Below, in pieces: positions 1 through 8,931 of a stretch of DNA of 64,000 nucleotides; position 1 is the first letter of the stretch; each line of letters starts with the position of its first letter. Source of the DNA: Bacillus safensis FO-36b (GTDB taxonomy: Bacteria; Bacillota; Bacilli; Bacillales; Bacillaceae); assembly GCF_000691165.1 (NCBI RefSeq), contig NZ_ASJD01000001.1, forward strand, positions 620,001 through 684,000. Direction: 5' to 3'. The notes below the pieces were generated by a model. The model saw nothing but the letters and a program-made list of their open reading frames with translations. It did not search any database and was not told the origin of the DNA. Position numbers and translations under genes: made by a program.

Positions 1-1
1 A

Positions 2-217
2 GAGAAAAATCAAATGACGATGGCTATTCAGCGTTATTTTGCCGAAGAACGAGAAGAAGAGATTGGTGAATTAGCAGCCATTAATATACTAGAATTTATC
101 ACAAAAAACCTCGGAAGCTACTACTATAATCAAGGGGTTCGCGACAGCCGCAGCATCGCTGTTCAGCGGTCACAATTGTTAGAGGAAGACTTATTCGCAC
201 TCGAAAAAAGAATATAA
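2..217 (+). CDS. DUF2164 family protein, 5' end outside window
   Basis: The reading frame is open to the left edge, so only the C-terminal 71 codons are visible. Residues such as AIQRYFAEEREEEIG, the YYYNQGVRD core and the LEEDLFALEK tail are those I associate with the small DUF2164 family, which has no known function. The ATG at 14 lies inside the conserved core, so the true start is upstream of base 1. No clear terminator follows. Family call is from recognition, not a search. Confidence 0.75.
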   Translation, partial: EKNQMTMAIQRYFAEEREEEIGELAAINILEFITKNLGSYYYNQGVRDSRSIAVQRSQLLEEDLFALEKRI

Positions 218-446
218 TGAAAAGCTTGCAGTATGGTGTGTTACGAACTAATAAATAGGAAAAAGACCCCCTTAATAAAGAACGCATATTCGTATCATAT
301 GTAATGATTAAGAGGTGGAACCAAAGGGCCATCTGAATCGTTATATAAGTAACCATTAATGAAAATCAGCTTTTTTGGTTTTATTTCAATAAAAGAAGGA
401 ATAAAACATACAAATAGGCGAAGTGCAGATGATGGAGGTTCTAAAT

Positions 447-791
447 ATGGGGAAAATTAGATTAAAAATTGCGATCTTATTTGTTTTACTGCTTTGTTTA
501 GGCGCAGGTTATTTATACATGAATGGCATGAAAATTGAAGATGTGCCAACAGCTATTGGCGAAAGCTTAACAAATAATGATAAAGATTACACCATCTATG
601 AATATACCATTACGAAAATTGATGGAGATGAATATTACGGTCAAGCGAAGAATGGCACAAAAATCATTTTTAATGGTAAGAAATTTGAAGATGATGTGGC
701 CGATCTGAAAAAAGGAGATCGTATTAAAGCCTACTTTAGTAATGAAAAAAGAATAGATGGGCTGATAAAAGTTGTAAAAGTCGTCAATTAA
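447..791 (+). CDS. ypuD: YpuD-like small membrane-anchored protein
   Basis: The protein has 114 residues. Residues 7-24 form one hydrophobic N-terminal segment, giving a signal anchor, and the remainder is a charged extracytoplasmic domain. A GTG at 423 is in frame, but the ATG at 447 has a GGAGG (434-438) eight bases upstream and is preferred. It matches what I remember of B. subtilis YpuD, which sits at the same place just before the riboflavin operon. Function unknown. A strong hairpin terminator follows directly, so it is probably a single-gene unit. Confidence 0.75.
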   Translation: MGKIRLKIAILFVLLLCLGAGYLYMNGMKIEDVPTAIGESLTNNDKDYTIYEYTITKIDGDEYYGQAKNGTKIIFNGKKFEDDVADLKKGDRIKAYFSNEKRIDGLIKVVKVVN

Positions 792-794
792 CAT

Positions 795-823
795 GTCTCC
801 TTTCCTATAAGGAGGCTTTTTTT
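795..823 (+). terminator. Intrinsic terminator after ypuD
   Basis: Stem 795-802 pairs with 809-816 (CTCCTT against AAGGAG plus two outer pairs), followed by a run of seven T. Confidence 0.85.
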
Positions 824-841
824 GTGAAGAAATCTTGATTG

Positions 842-870
842 TTGCATTTGACAACAAGGATCGCTATAAT
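842..870 (+). promoter_or_regulatory. Candidate sigma-A promoter of the rib operon
   Basis: TATAAT at 865-870 with TTGCAT at 842-847 gives a 17-base spacer. A TTGACA at 848 also exists but would leave only 11 bases. The FMN element begins about 30 bases downstream. Confidence 0.6.
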
Positions 871-900
871 AGCCCCTAAGGACAGCTAAATATCGATTGT

Positions 901-1036
901 ATCCTTCGGGGCAGGGTGAAAATCCCGACCGACGGTAATAAAGCAAATGCTTTACAGCCCGTGACCCGTTAATTTATTAACGGTTGATTCAGTGAAAAGC
1001 TGAAGCCGACAGTGAAAGTCTGGATGGGAGAAGGAT
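901..1036 (+). promoter_or_regulatory. FMN riboswitch (RFN element) of the rib operon
   Basis: The conserved RFN blocks are present in order: TTCGGGGCAGGGTGAAAATC at 904, CCGACCGACGGT, an AGCCCGTGACC block, a variable arm (CCGTTAATTTATTAACGG), GATTCAGTGAAAAGCTGAAGCC, then AGTCTGGATGGGAGAAGGAT ending about 1036. Binding of FMN is expected to favour the downstream terminator hairpin and shut off transcription. Compared with the ribU copy at 20.2 kb, this one has a longer variable arm. Confidence 0.95.
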
Positions 1037-1100
1037 AAAGAAAGCTATGAACGAAAAATATTTGTTGATCATAGTCTTATTTCTGATGCAAAAAAACCAC

Positions 1101-1130
1101 AGCCCCGGAATTTTTTCCGGGGCTTTCTGT
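1101..1130 (+). terminator. Riboswitch-controlled terminator
   Basis: A perfect 10-bp stem (AGCCCCGGAA 1101-1110 against 1115-1124) with a four-base loop and a weak T tail. This is the expected expression platform of the FMN riboswitch. Confidence 0.85.
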
Positions 1131-1160
1131 ATGTTTCTGTCTTTAATAGACTGCATACAG
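1127..1160 (+). other. Imperfect hairpin in the extended rib leader
   Basis: CTGTATG (1127-1133) pairs with CATACAG (1154-1160), and GTCT/AGAC (1139-1142/1148-1151) nests inside. It lies where the ribD start would be expected. No RibD-like peptide was found in the three forward frames of 1125-1292; the only short frame (1131-1205, 24 codons) has no ribosome binding site. Confidence 0.5.
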
Positions 1161-1200
1161 TGTTTATTAGGTGATCCCTCATCTACCTTGTATGGACCAT

Positions 1201-1253
1201 AAAAAGCGACGAAGGTGCTCAATCGATCACATGTCCCTAACATCGCTTTTTTT
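1201..1253 (+). terminator. Terminator-like hairpin just upstream of ribE
   Basis: AAAAAGCGA (1201-1209) pairs with TCGCTTTTT (1243-1251), nine base pairs with a long 33-base loop and a T run. It would be a second stop point inside the leader. The long loop makes activity uncertain. Confidence 0.4.
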
Positions 1254-1292
1254 AAAAGTGAGAAATACAAATGAAACGAAAGGGAGGATCAC

Positions 1293-1943
1293 ATGTTTAC
1301 GGGGATAATTGAAGAAGTTGGCACCGTTCAGTCATTAAGTAAAAAGTCAGCAGATGCCATGGAAATTGTCATTACATGCAGCCGTGTGCTGGAAGATGTT
1401 CACCTCGGAGACAGTATCGCCATTAATGGAGTATGTCTCACAGTCACTAGCTTCACAAAAGAACAGTTCGCGGCAGATGTGATGCCAGAGACGGTCAAAG
1501 CCACATCGCTGGATCAGCTGACAAAAGGCAGTCCAGTAAATTTAGAGCGAGCCATGTCCTCAAATGGACGATTTGGCGGCCACTTTGTCTCAGGCCATGT
1601 TGATGGAACGGCTGTCATTACCCGGATAGAAAAGAAGAGTAATGCCATTTACTATGATTTAAAGATGAACAAGACCCTCACAGATATGCTCACCCAAAAG
1701 GGTTCGATCGCAATAGATGGTGTCAGCTTGACCATTTTCGATTTGCGAGATTCACATGTCACAGTCTCTATTATTCCTCACACGCTTGAAGGAACTATTT
1801 TCCCGACTAAATCTATGGGGGATATCGTGAATATAGAGTGTGACATGATCGGTAAATACATTTATCGCTTTTTAACAAAAGAGCAGAGCGAAAAACAGCC
1901 ATCTCGATTGACCCCATCATTTCTAAAAGAGCACGGATTCTAG
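1293..1943 (+). CDS. ribE: Riboflavin synthase alpha subunit
   Basis: This 216-residue protein dismutates two 6,7-dimethyl-8-ribityllumazine molecules to riboflavin plus 5-amino-6-ribitylaminouracil. It opens with the diagnostic [12 protein letters not shown] and consists of two similar lumazine-binding barrels (about residues 1-95 and 97-190), each with an xINGVxLTV/xIDGVSLTI strand and an SGHVDG or IIPHT segment. Start ATG follows AAAGGGAGG at a good distance. It is the first gene after the riboswitch, a place held by ribD in B. subtilis. Eleven bases separate it from ribB. Confidence 0.97.
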   Translation: MFTGIIEEVGTVQSLSKKSADAMEIVITCSRVLEDVHLGDSIAINGVCLTVTSFTKEQFAADVMPETVKATSLDQLTKGSPVNLERAMSSNGRFGGHFVSGHVDGTAVITRIEKKSNAIYYDLKMNKTLTDMLTQKGSIAIDGVSLTIFDLRDSHVTVSIIPHTLEGTIFPTKSMGDIVNIECDMIGKYIYRFLTKEQSEKQPSRLTPSFLKEHGF

Positions 1944-1954
1944 GAGGCGATTGT

Positions 1955-2581
1955 ATGTATCATTCCGTTGATGAGGCAGTAAATGCCCTTAAACAAGGAG
2001 AAATCATTATCGTAGTGGATGATGAAGACAGAGAAAATGAAGGAGACTTTGTGGCACTTGCTGAGCATGCCACACCTGAGGTGATTAACTTCATGGCTTT
2101 ACATGGAAGAGGCCTCATTTGTACGCCAGTCCATGCGTCGATCGCAAAACACCTGAATCTGCATCCAATGGTTGAACATAATACGGATGCACACCATACA
2201 GCATTTACAGTAAGCATCGACCATGTGACAACGACGACTGGTATTAGTGCTTTTGAGCGCTCCACGACCATGCTGGCCATGTTAAATAAAGACGCAAAAC
2301 CAGACGAATTTGCCCGTCCAGGACATGTTTTTCCGCTTATTGCAAAAGAGGGCGGCGTACTAGAAAGACCGGGTCATACAGAGGCGGCGGTTGATCTTGC
2401 TAAACTGGCAGGCTCAGAGCCAGCGGGTGTCATATGTGAAATTATGAATGCAGATGGATCAATGGCGCGCGTCCCTGAACTAAAGGAGATCCAAAAACAG
2501 CATGATTTAAAGATGCTGACAATCGAAGCATTACAGACATATTTAAACAACAATCGAACAGCCGCTATTGAAACAAAATAA
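1955..2581 (+). CDS. ribB: 3,4-dihydroxy-2-butanone-4-phosphate synthase, stand-alone RibB
   Basis: The enzyme converts ribulose 5-phosphate to the four-carbon riboflavin precursor. The acidic [10 protein letters not shown] metal site (about residues 22-31), the HGRGLIC segment, [18 protein letters not shown] and HTEAAVDL are intact, so this domain looks active. The protein stops at 208 residues, right after the [11 protein letters not shown] helix. B. subtilis RibBA, as I recall, is about 398 residues and continues into a GTP cyclohydrolase II domain. Here no trace of that domain lies in the 26 bases before ribH. This is either a natural RibB form or a clean in-frame loss. Confidence 0.95.
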   Translation: MYHSVDEAVNALKQGEIIIVVDDEDRENEGDFVALAEHATPEVINFMALHGRGLICTPVHASIAKHLNLHPMVEHNTDAHHTAFTVSIDHVTTTTGISAFERSTTMLAMLNKDAKPDEFARPGHVFPLIAKEGGVLERPGHTEAAVDLAKLAGSEPAGVICEIMNADGSMARVPELKEIQKQHDLKMLTIEALQTYLNNNRTAAIETK

Positions 2582-2607
2582 AAATCACAAAAAAGGATGA
2601 TCAACAT

Positions 2608-3072
2608 ATGAATACAATACAAGGTCATGTAGTAGCAGAAGGATTAAAATTTGCAATCGTTGTAGCGAGATTCAATGATTTTATTACAAGTAAACTGTTA
2701 GATGGAGCGGAAGATACATTACTCAGACACGGAGCAAATGGTGATGATATCGATGTTGTGTGGGTACCAGGCGCTTTTGAAATCCCGTACATGGCAAAAA
2801 AATTAGCAGAAACCAAAAAATATGATGCAGTCATCACACTTGGAACCGTGATCAGAGGCGCAACGACTCACTATGATTACGTTTGTAATGAAGCTGCTAA
2901 AGGAATTGCTCAGAGTGCTATGTCAACTGGGGTACCGATTATCTTTGGTGTACTCACAACAGAATCTATTGAACAAGCCATTGAAAGAGCTGGTACAAAA
3001 GCAGGAAATAAAGGCAGCGAATCGGCTGCTGCTGCTATTGAAATGGCGAATCTCAATCGAACGTTCTCTTAA
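2608..3072 (+). CDS. ribH: 6,7-dimethyl-8-ribityllumazine synthase
   Basis: This 154-residue protein condenses 5-amino-6-ribitylaminouracil with the RibB product; in bacilli it forms a 60-subunit shell that encloses RibE. Visible family features are [10 protein letters not shown] near the start, the VPGAFEIPY loop, [16 protein letters not shown] with the catalytic histidine, and [18 protein letters not shown] lies 8-9 bases before the ATG. It is third in the shortened rib operon. The substrate uracil must come from RibA and RibD activities not encoded in this window. Confidence 0.97.
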   Translation: MNTIQGHVVAEGLKFAIVVARFNDFITSKLLDGAEDTLLRHGANGDDIDVVWVPGAFEIPYMAKKLAETKKYDAVITLGTVIRGATTHYDYVCNEAAKGIAQSAMSTGVPIIFGVLTTESIEQAIERAGTKAGNKGSESAAAAIEMANLNRTFS

Positions 3073-3176
3073 TTTAGTGAAAAAGAGTTTAAAAACGGTA
3101 TAAAAATGTTTATAATGTGTGATGAGCAAATGAATCATAAGACATTTGCTGGAAATTAGGATAATTTGAATATTGA

Positions 3177-3539
<363 letters not shown>

Positions 3540-3552
3540 ATATCACACATGT

Positions 3553-3584
3553 AAAAGCAGAGGCTACAGTCCTCTGCTTTTTTT
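3553..3584. terminator. Bidirectional terminator between ribT and ypuF
   Basis: AAAAGCAGAGG (3553-3563) pairs with CCTCTGCTTTT (3571-3581), flanked by A and T runs, so it can serve ribT on the plus strand and ypuF on the minus strand. The first bases of the right arm overlap the ypuF stop region. Confidence 0.9.
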
Positions 3585-4109
3585 ACGTTCAATCTGCTTT
3601 TTTCGTTCAAGCAAAACTTCTGTCCGGTCACGAAGTCTATGTTTTTCGATTAAAAATGTATGGGATAAGTTGCTTTCCTGTCCAAAGAGCAGTCCTTCTT
3701 TTTGGGCCATTTCTTGGCATAAAGAAAGAAGTGCTTCATCTTTGATCGGCAGCATCACACTCTCATAGGGCATATCTTCATCCATTTTCTTTTTCAGCGT
3801 TCTCAGAAGCATCAGAAATGCCTCATCATCCAGACCGAGATTCGATAATACTGAACGGTTTGCTTCTAACAAATGAAGACTGTTAGAAATGAGCCGTTTT
3901 GCTCCTTTTCCATTTCCCCGTCTTTGATGATACAAGGCAACAGCGAGCTGAATGAGCCCGACCCAATAGTCTTTGCGCTGCTTAGGGGGATCTTCTTTCC
4001 AATATTCCTCTAGAATTTCATGACACTCAAAATAATCTCTTGTCGTATGAAATTCGTGTAAAAAAGCCACGTACGCTTCAGGATACACAGCGGTCATCTC
4101 CTTTTCCAC
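3564..4109 (-). CDS. ypuF: DUF309 protein YpuF
   Basis: This 181-residue protein carries the DUF309 signature FHTTRDYFECHEILEEYWK near residue 19, followed by WVGLIQLAVALYHxRRGN, typical of this alpha-helical family. Function unknown. It is transcribed against its neighbours, between ribT and scpA, as I recall for B. subtilis. The C-terminal tail after about residue 155 is basic and probably disordered. Confidence 0.85.
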   Translation of the reverse strand: MEKEMTAVYPEAYVAFLHEFHTTRDYFECHEILEEYWKEDPPKQRKDYWVGLIQLAVALYHQRRGNGKGAKRLISNSLHLLEANRSVLSNLGLDDEAFLMLLRTLKKKMDEDMPYESVMLPIKDEALLSLCQEMAQKEGLLFGQESNLSHTFLIEKHRLRDRTEVLLERKKQIERKKSRGL

Positions 4110-4142
4110 TCTCAGTCTAACATATCGAAAAGAAAAGAAGAA

Positions 4143-4172
4143 AGAGCGTCCCTTTAGTGAAAAGGACGCTCT
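4143..4172 (-). terminator. Hairpin between the YjcZ-type gene and ypuF
   Basis: AGAGCGTCC (4143-4151) pairs with GGACGCTCT (4164-4172) with further inner A-T pairs. It lies just downstream of the small minus-strand gene and upstream of ypuF. Confidence 0.75.
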
Positions 4173-4178
4173 GTTTCT

Positions 4179-4271
4179 TTAATAAACCCAAGCCGCGCCA
4201 ACGATGATCAGCAAGATGAAAAGCACGACAATAAGCGCGAATCCTCCGCCGAAGTTATAGCCATCTCCCAT
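4179..4271 (-). CDS. YjcZ-type tiny sporulation membrane protein
   Basis: A 30-codon gene. The peptide begins MGDGYNFGGGFALIVV and is a glycine-rich N-terminus followed by one transmembrane helix ending GAAWVY. This is the pattern of the YjcZ family of small sporulation-associated proteins. AAAGGAGG stands 10 bases before the ATG on the minus strand. Upstream (about 4320) there is a CATAGAATA resembling a mother-cell sigma -10 element. Function unknown. Confidence 0.8.
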   Translation of the reverse strand: MGDGYNFGGGFALIVVLFILLIIVGAAWVY

Positions 4272-4396
4272 AATGATACGGCCTCCTTTTTCATCAGTTC
4301 TGATTACAATGGTATTCTATGTATAAATGCCCTTATTGGTATGGGCGGATCCACTGTTTTTCTTGATTTGCCTAAGGCATTATGGCCGAAATTATA

Positions 4397-4426
4397 TTGG
4401 ACGAGAGCTTTATCCTGTCTTATACT
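4397..4426 (+). promoter_or_regulatory. Candidate sigma-A promoter of scpAB
   Basis: TTGGAC (4397-4402) and TATACT (4421-4426) are separated by 18 bases, about 55 bases before the chosen scpA start. The rest of 4272-4396 shows no further feature. Confidence 0.6.
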
Positions 4427-4480
4427 AAAGGTTAGCCGGTGAAACGGTACTTAGAAGACAGTAGAAATGGTGAGAAAAAG

Positions 4481-5239
4481 ATGCTGGAATATCAGGTGAA
4501 AATAGATTCGTTCGAGGGTCCTTTGGACTTGCTTTTACATTTAATTAACCGGTTGGAAATTGATATTTATGATATTCCCGTCGCTAAAATTACGGAGCAG
4601 TATTTATTATATGTCCACACGATGAGGGAGCTTGAGCTCGATGTTGCGAGCGAATATTTGGTCATGGCTGCAACCCTCCTGAGTATTAAAAGCAGAATGC
4701 TTCTTCCAAAACAAGAGGAAGAGCTGTTTGATGAAGACCTGCTCGAAGAGGAAGAAGATCCTCGAGAAGAGCTGATTGGCAAATTGATTGAATACCGCAA
4801 GTATAAAAATGCAGCACAAGAACTAAAGGAACGCGAAGAAGAAAGGCAAAATGCCTTTACAAAACCACCGAGTGATTTAAGCGAATTTGCAAAAGAATCA
4901 GAAGCGAAGGACACAAATTTACACGTAACGGTGTATGATATGTTAGGTGCGTTCCAAAAGGTATTAAATCGAAAGAAAATAACGAAACCAGCACCATCAA
5001 AGATTACAAGACAAGAAATCCCGATTGAAGACAAAATGAATGAGATTATGAACCATTTAAGAAAAACAAAAAAGCGGACCAATTTCATGACTCTATTTCA
5101 ACATGATCAAAAGGAGCACCTTGTCGTGACGTTTCTTGCTGTTCTCGAATTGATGAAAAGTCATCAAATCTTGCTAGAGCAGGAAGGGAACTTTGAAGAC
5201 ATTTATATCATAGGGAGTGAAACGATTCATGACGCTTGA
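4481..5239 (+). CDS. scpA: Segregation and condensation protein A (kleisin)
   Basis: ScpA bridges the two SMC heads in the bacterial condensin that compacts and segregates nascent chromosomes. The N-terminal helical SMC-binding region contains the family block [12 protein letters not shown] and [15 protein letters not shown]; an acidic linker ([19 protein letters not shown], about residues 79-98) precedes the C-terminal winged helix. The ATG at 4481 (252 residues) has GGTGAG seven bases upstream and matches the usual length; a GTG at 4439 would add 14 residues. The gene overlaps scpB by 11 bases. Confidence 0.97.
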   Translation: MLEYQVKIDSFEGPLDLLLHLINRLEIDIYDIPVAKITEQYLLYVHTMRELELDVASEYLVMAATLLSIKSRMLLPKQEEELFDEDLLEEEEDPREELIGKLIEYRKYKNAAQELKEREEERQNAFTKPPSDLSEFAKESEAKDTNLHVTVYDMLGAFQKVLNRKKITKPAPSKITRQEIPIEDKMNEIMNHLRKTKKRTNFMTLFQHDQKEHLVVTFLAVLELMKSHQILLEQEGNFEDIYIIGSETIHDA

Positions 5240-5822
5240 TATCGTGAATTGGAAAGCCATCTTAGAAGCGCTGCTGTATGCAGCAGGTGACGAAGGCTTA
5301 ACAAGAAAACAGCTCATGTCTGTTCTTGAAGTAGATGAGTCGGTATTACTCGACATTATGTCTTCCGTAAAGGAAGAATATCAAAAACAAGAACGAGGGA
5401 TTGAGCTCATTGAATATGCAGATTCATATATGCTGCTGACGAAAAAAGAATACAGCATGTATTTAAAAAAATTAGTCGAGACACCATCCAAGGGTTTGTC
5501 GCAGGCAGCGCTGGAGGTGCTTGCCATTGTTTCTTATAAACAGCCGATTACACGCAGTGAGGTAGAGGAGATTAGAGGAGTCAAATCAGAGCGGGTACTT
5601 CATAGCTTAGTAGCCAAAGCACTGCTCTGTGAAGTAGGACGTGCCGATGGTCCGGGACGAGCGATTCTTTATGGGACAACCCCTACCTTTTTAGAGCAAT
5701 TTGGCTTAAAAGCCTTAGATGAATTACCGCCGCTTCCAGAAAATGTGGAAGCAGACGGGGTACAAGAAGAGGCTGATCTATTTTTTGAAAACTTCAATCA
5801 AACATTTGAAGACATAAAATAG
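5229..5822 (+). CDS. scpB: Segregation and condensation protein B
   Basis: ScpB dimers bind ScpA and regulate SMC ATPase activity. The 197-residue protein has the two winged-helix domains of the family, with the blocks [37 protein letters not shown] and [14 protein letters not shown] visible. I chose ATG 5229, giving [11 protein letters not shown], because AGGGAGTGA lies 8-10 bases upstream; the in-frame GTG at 5217 falls inside that site. The start overlaps the scpA stop, indicating translational coupling. Confidence 0.97.
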   Translation: MTLDIVNWKAILEALLYAAGDEGLTRKQLMSVLEVDESVLLDIMSSVKEEYQKQERGIELIEYADSYMLLTKKEYSMYLKKLVETPSKGLSQAALEVLAIVSYKQPITRSEVEEIRGVKSERVLHSLVAKALLCEVGRADGPGRAILYGTTPTFLEQFGLKALDELPPLPENVEADGVQEEADLFFENFNQTFEDIK

Positions 5823-5856
5823 TTCAAAAGAAGGAAAAATGTATGATAAAATATAA

Positions 5857-5882
5857 AAAAGATTTTAGGTCTAAAATCTTTT
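5857..5882 (+). terminator. AT-rich hairpin after scpB
   Basis: AAAAGATTTTAG (5857-5868) is mirrored by CTAAAATCTTTT (5871-5882). It is a weak, A-T rich terminator candidate between scpB and ypuI. Confidence 0.6.
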
Positions 5883-5935
5883 GATGACAGATAAAATGGT
5901 GTCAAAGCCATGAGGGGAAGGTAAACACGAAACAA

Positions 5936-6415
5936 ATGGCACATATGAATGTAAAGGCTCAAGTTGATCAAGCAGGCGTCTTTTTATCAAAGGTTGCAAT
6001 TGAAATGAATGGTTTTCTGAACGAAGCCACCTTATCAAGCTTGAAACGATTAAACCCCGAAGCGGAAGCCTATTATTGTGACATATTGAGTACATTACGG
6101 AAGCTTGCAGTGTACAGCGAGGATGCAGCAGCAGTTTGCAGGAAAATGGGCCAGCAGCAGACATTCCCGCAGCAGGCCGCACAGCAGATGCTTCACCGTA
6201 TTTATCATCAATGCATTGAAGAATTTTTCACGCCAAAAAAGGATACATGGTATGAAGACAGCCGATCGGCCTATACAGGAAAAAGCAGCATTGTCTTTCA
6301 CCATGAAGTATCCGCTGATATGAAACAATTATTTTCTTCATTAGAAAAAGACTTTTTAGCGATGAGAGAAGAGCTGGAATATACGGCATCTCATCAGCAA
6401 GTGAAAATGGTATAA
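5936..6415 (+). CDS. ypuI: YpuI, DUF3907 family protein
   Basis: The 159-residue soluble protein contains LRKLAVYSEDA and the block EEFFxPKKDTWYEDSRSAYTGK that I associate with YpuI/DUF3907. Function unknown. The start is uncertain: the ATG at 5936 has AGGGGAAGG only about 15 bases away, and another ATG lies three codons further on. It stands alone between two hairpins, upstream of dacB, as in B. subtilis. Confidence 0.8.
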   Translation: MAHMNVKAQVDQAGVFLSKVAIEMNGFLNEATLSSLKRLNPEAEAYYCDILSTLRKLAVYSEDAAAVCRKMGQQQTFPQQAAQQMLHRIYHQCIEEFFTPKKDTWYEDSRSAYTGKSSIVFHHEVSADMKQLFSSLEKDFLAMREELEYTASHQQVKMV

Positions 6416-6426
6416 GCAACTTGAAG

Positions 6427-6458
6427 AAGCGCCTCTACATGTAGAGGCGCTTTTTTTT
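6427..6458 (+). terminator. Strong terminator after ypuI
   Basis: A perfect inverted repeat (AAGCGCCTCTACAT, 6427-6440, and its complement 6441 onward) followed by eight T. Confidence 0.92.
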
Positions 6459-6470
6459 ATGGACGAGGCA

Positions 6471-6498
6471 TCATAACTTTTTCAGCTGAGCATACACT
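6471..6498 (+). promoter_or_regulatory. Candidate sigma-E promoter of dacB-spmA-spmB
   Basis: CATACACT at 6491-6498 matches the sigma-E -10 consensus CATACAmT, and TCATAAC at 6471-6477 is an acceptable -35 at 13 bases. The operon is known to be sigma-E controlled in B. subtilis, which supports the call. Confidence 0.75.
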
Positions 6499-6522
6499 TG
6501 TACAAAACGGACAAGGACGTGA

Positions 6523-7680
6523 ATGAACATGCCCTATTTAAAAATTGGAACAGCAGTCCTTCTTCTATTTACACTCTTACTGCCTTTTTCTTCACATGCC
6601 AAAGCAGACATTTCATTATCAGTGAGTGCAAGAAGCGCCATTTTAATAGATGGACAGTCAGGCAGAGTCCTATTTGGAAAGGACGAGCACGAAAAAAGAA
6701 GAATCGCCAGTATTACAAAAATCATGACGGCTGTATTAGCCATTGAATCAGGAAAAATGAAAGATACCGTTAAAGTATCAAAACGTGCGATTGGGGCAGA
6801 GGGGTCATCCATTTATTTAAAAGAAGGGCAGAAGGTGAGCTTAGAAGATTTGACATACGGGCTCATGCTGCGTTCTGGAAATGATGCAGCTGTTGCCATT
6901 GCAGAGCATGTTGGCGGCAGCTTAGAAGGCTTTATTTTTATGATGAATCAAAAGGCGGCTGAACTAGGAATGGAGAATACAAATTTTCAAAATCCGCACG
7001 GACTCGATGATCATAAAAATCATTATTCATCAGCCTATGACATGGCGATCCTAACAAAATACGCAATGAAGCATAAACAATATCAAAAAATTGCCGGTAC
7101 AACTTTCTATAAAGCGAAGACAATGGAAGGCTATTGGAAAAATAAAAACAAGCTGCTCACCGGTTTATACGAATATTCCACTGGAGGGAAAACAGGATAT
7201 ACAAAGCTTGCAAAACGAACACTTGTCTCCACCGCTGCAAAAGGTGATGCCGAGCTGATCGCTGTGACCATTAATGCGCCGGACGACTGGAAGGATCATA
7301 TCTCTATGTTTGAATATGCATTTGATCACTATAAAACGTATGTGCTTGCTGAAAAAGGAAGGCTTGCTTCGTTAAAAGGGACCTTTTACGAAAAAAAAGC
7401 GTTTATCAAGCGTGATGTGGACTATTTTTTAAATGAAGATGAAAAAAAACTTGTGAAAATTGAAACGGAAATGCTCGCTCCAAAAAAGAAATGGAAAAAA
7501 AACGCCGAAACCATCCCAGATGTTGTCGGAAAAATGACGATTTTATTAGATGGACAGGTGATCGAGCAATTACCGATCTTTTATGAAAATAAACGAAACC
7601 GCATGCCTCAAAAAAGTTTCCAAGAAATGTTTAAGTCTGTCTTTCAGACATCTATAGGCGGATCTTCATGGTCAATCTAA
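6523..7680 (+). CDS. dacB: D-alanyl-D-alanine carboxypeptidase DacB (PBP5*)
   Basis: A 385-residue penicillin-binding protein that trims peptidoglycan side chains in the spore cortex. The N-terminus is a signal peptide (hydrophobic residues 8-22, SHAKA near the cleavage site). The three active-site motifs are intact: SxxK as S63-I-T-K66, SGN at 118-120 and KTG at 223-225; a C-terminal PBP5-type beta domain follows. AAGGA precedes ATG 6523; ATG 6529 is a possible alternative. It overlaps spmA by 13 bases, forming the sporulation operon dacB-spmA-spmB. Confidence 0.97.
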   Translation: MNMPYLKIGTAVLLLFTLLLPFSSHAKADISLSVSARSAILIDGQSGRVLFGKDEHEKRRIASITKIMTAVLAIESGKMKDTVKVSKRAIGAEGSSIYLKEGQKVSLEDLTYGLMLRSGNDAAVAIAEHVGGSLEGFIFMMNQKAAELGMENTNFQNPHGLDDHKNHYSSAYDMAILTKYAMKHKQYQKIAGTTFYKAKTMEGYWKNKNKLLTGLYEYSTGGKTGYTKLAKRTLVSTAAKGDAELIAVTINAPDDWKDHISMFEYAFDHYKTYVLAEKGRLASLKGTFYEKKAFIKRDVDYFLNEDEKKLVKIETEMLAPKKKWKKNAETIPDVVGKMTILLDGQVIEQLPIFYENKRNRMPQKSFQEMFKSVFQTSIGGSSWSI

Positions 7681-8255
7681 TTTGGGTATTTCTCACTGTC
7701 ATCGGTCTTGTCTATGCGATGTTTAATGGAACGATGCAGGAAGTGAACGAGGCTGTATTTAAAGGCTCAAAAGAAGCGGTTACTATTTCAATTGGTTTGA
7801 TTAGTGTCCTCGTTTTTTGGCTCGGGCTTATGAAGATTGCCGAAGAGGCAGGGCTGTTAAATTTCTTTAGTAAATTGTGCCGGCCCTTTATTTCAAAGCT
7901 ATTCCCGGATATTCCGCCTAATCATCCTGCAATGGGGTATATTTTGTCCAATCTCATGGCGAATTTCTTTGGTCTCGGGAATGCCGCTACACCGCTTGGA
8001 ATTAAGGCGATGGAGCAGATGAAATCATTAAACGGCGGGAAAAATGAAGCAAGCCGTTCTATGATTACATTTCTAGCGGTCAACACATCCTCTATCACAC
8101 TTGTGCCAACAACCGTCATTGCAATAAGAATGACCTATGGGGCAGATCAGCCAACAGACATTGTAGGGCCAACCATTTTAGCAACACTCATTTCAGGAAT
8201 CGGTGCAATTATCATCGATCGTTATTTCCACTATCGCAGAAGCAGGCGGGGGTGA
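7668..8255 (+). CDS. spmA: Spore maturation protein A
   Basis: This 195-residue integral membrane protein of the nucleoside-recognition (Gate) fold is needed, with SpmB, for spore core dehydration and heat resistance. Several hydrophobic helices are visible, with the conserved segment [21 protein letters not shown] in the middle and [16 protein letters not shown] after it. Its start lies inside the dacB 3' end, and spmB begins five bases after its stop, so all three are probably co-translated. Confidence 0.95.
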   Translation: MVNLIWVFLTVIGLVYAMFNGTMQEVNEAVFKGSKEAVTISIGLISVLVFWLGLMKIAEEAGLLNFFSKLCRPFISKLFPDIPPNHPAMGYILSNLMANFFGLGNAATPLGIKAMEQMKSLNGGKNEASRSMITFLAVNTSSITLVPTTVIAIRMTYGADQPTDIVGPTILATLISGIGAIIIDRYFHYRRSRRG

Positions 8256-8259
8256 TCTT

Positions 8260-8796
8260 GTGGCATTTATTAACTGGCTGTCACTTGCTTTGATACCACT
8301 GATCATCGCAGGAATTTTGATTGCTGGAACCATTAAAAAGGTACCAACCTATGAAACATTTGTGGAGGGAGGAAAAGAGGGCATTCAAATTGCCTTTTCA
8401 ATCATTCCCTATTTAGTCGGTATGCTTGTGGCCATTACGATATTCCGTGCGTCAGGTGCGCTTGATTTTGTTATGGGACTATTAAAACCAGTCTTTACAG
8501 CGATTGGTTTCCCGCCAGAAGTGGTGCCGCTTGCGTTTATTCGTCCGATATCAGGAACGGCTGCACTTGGAATGACATCAGACTTGATAGCGACGTATGG
8601 CCCAGATTCTTTTATTGGCCAGCTTGCAGCTGTCATGCAAGGGTCAACAGACACCACCCTTTACATTTTAACGGTCTATTTTGGAGCAGTTGGGATTAAA
8701 AAAATGGGAGATGCGCTGAAAGTAGGTTTGTTAGCAGATCTCATTGGTGTCATTGCATCTGTCATTATCGTCAGTTTGTTATTTAGCGGCGCCTAA
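8260..8796 (+). CDS. spmB: Spore maturation protein B
   Basis: The partner of SpmA, a 178-residue polytopic membrane protein. The block RPISGTAALGMTSDLIATYGPDS and the later GSTDTTLYILTVYFGAVGIKK are characteristic. An upstream in-frame ATG at 8203 would add 19 residues within spmA; I prefer GTG 8260, which follows GGGGGTGA and gives exactly the length I remember for B. subtilis SpmB. The terminator stem overlaps its stop codon. Confidence 0.95.
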   Translation: MAFINWLSLALIPLIIAGILIAGTIKKVPTYETFVEGGKEGIQIAFSIIPYLVGMLVAITIFRASGALDFVMGLLKPVFTAIGFPPEVVPLAFIRPISGTAALGMTSDLIATYGPDSFIGQLAAVMQGSTDTTLYILTVYFGAVGIKKMGDALKVGLLADLIGVIASVIIVSLLFSGA

Positions 8797-8810
8797 TCAG
8801 GCGCTTTTTT
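8789..8810 (+). terminator. Terminator after spmB
   Basis: GCGCC (8789-8793) pairs with GGCGC (8800-8804), followed by six T. The stop codon of spmB is in the loop. Confidence 0.8.
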
Positions 8811-8931
8811 GTATTTCATGGATGGAAAATCGCTTTTTAGCTGAAATTAGACAGACGAAACGCTTATTTTTCCACGAATGCTTGTTTGTTTTAAGTCAAG
8901 CAAGTAAGATAGTACATGAGGTGAAAGACAA

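Noticed and set aside
311-330. GGTGGAACC resembling part of a T-box antiterminator
   Set aside because: No GCG after it, no specifier domain and no terminator between it and ypuD; only a chance match.
989-1270. 93-residue minus-strand frame across the FMN riboswitch and leader
   Set aside because: It is antisense to a clear riboswitch, has no family match and no ribosome binding site.
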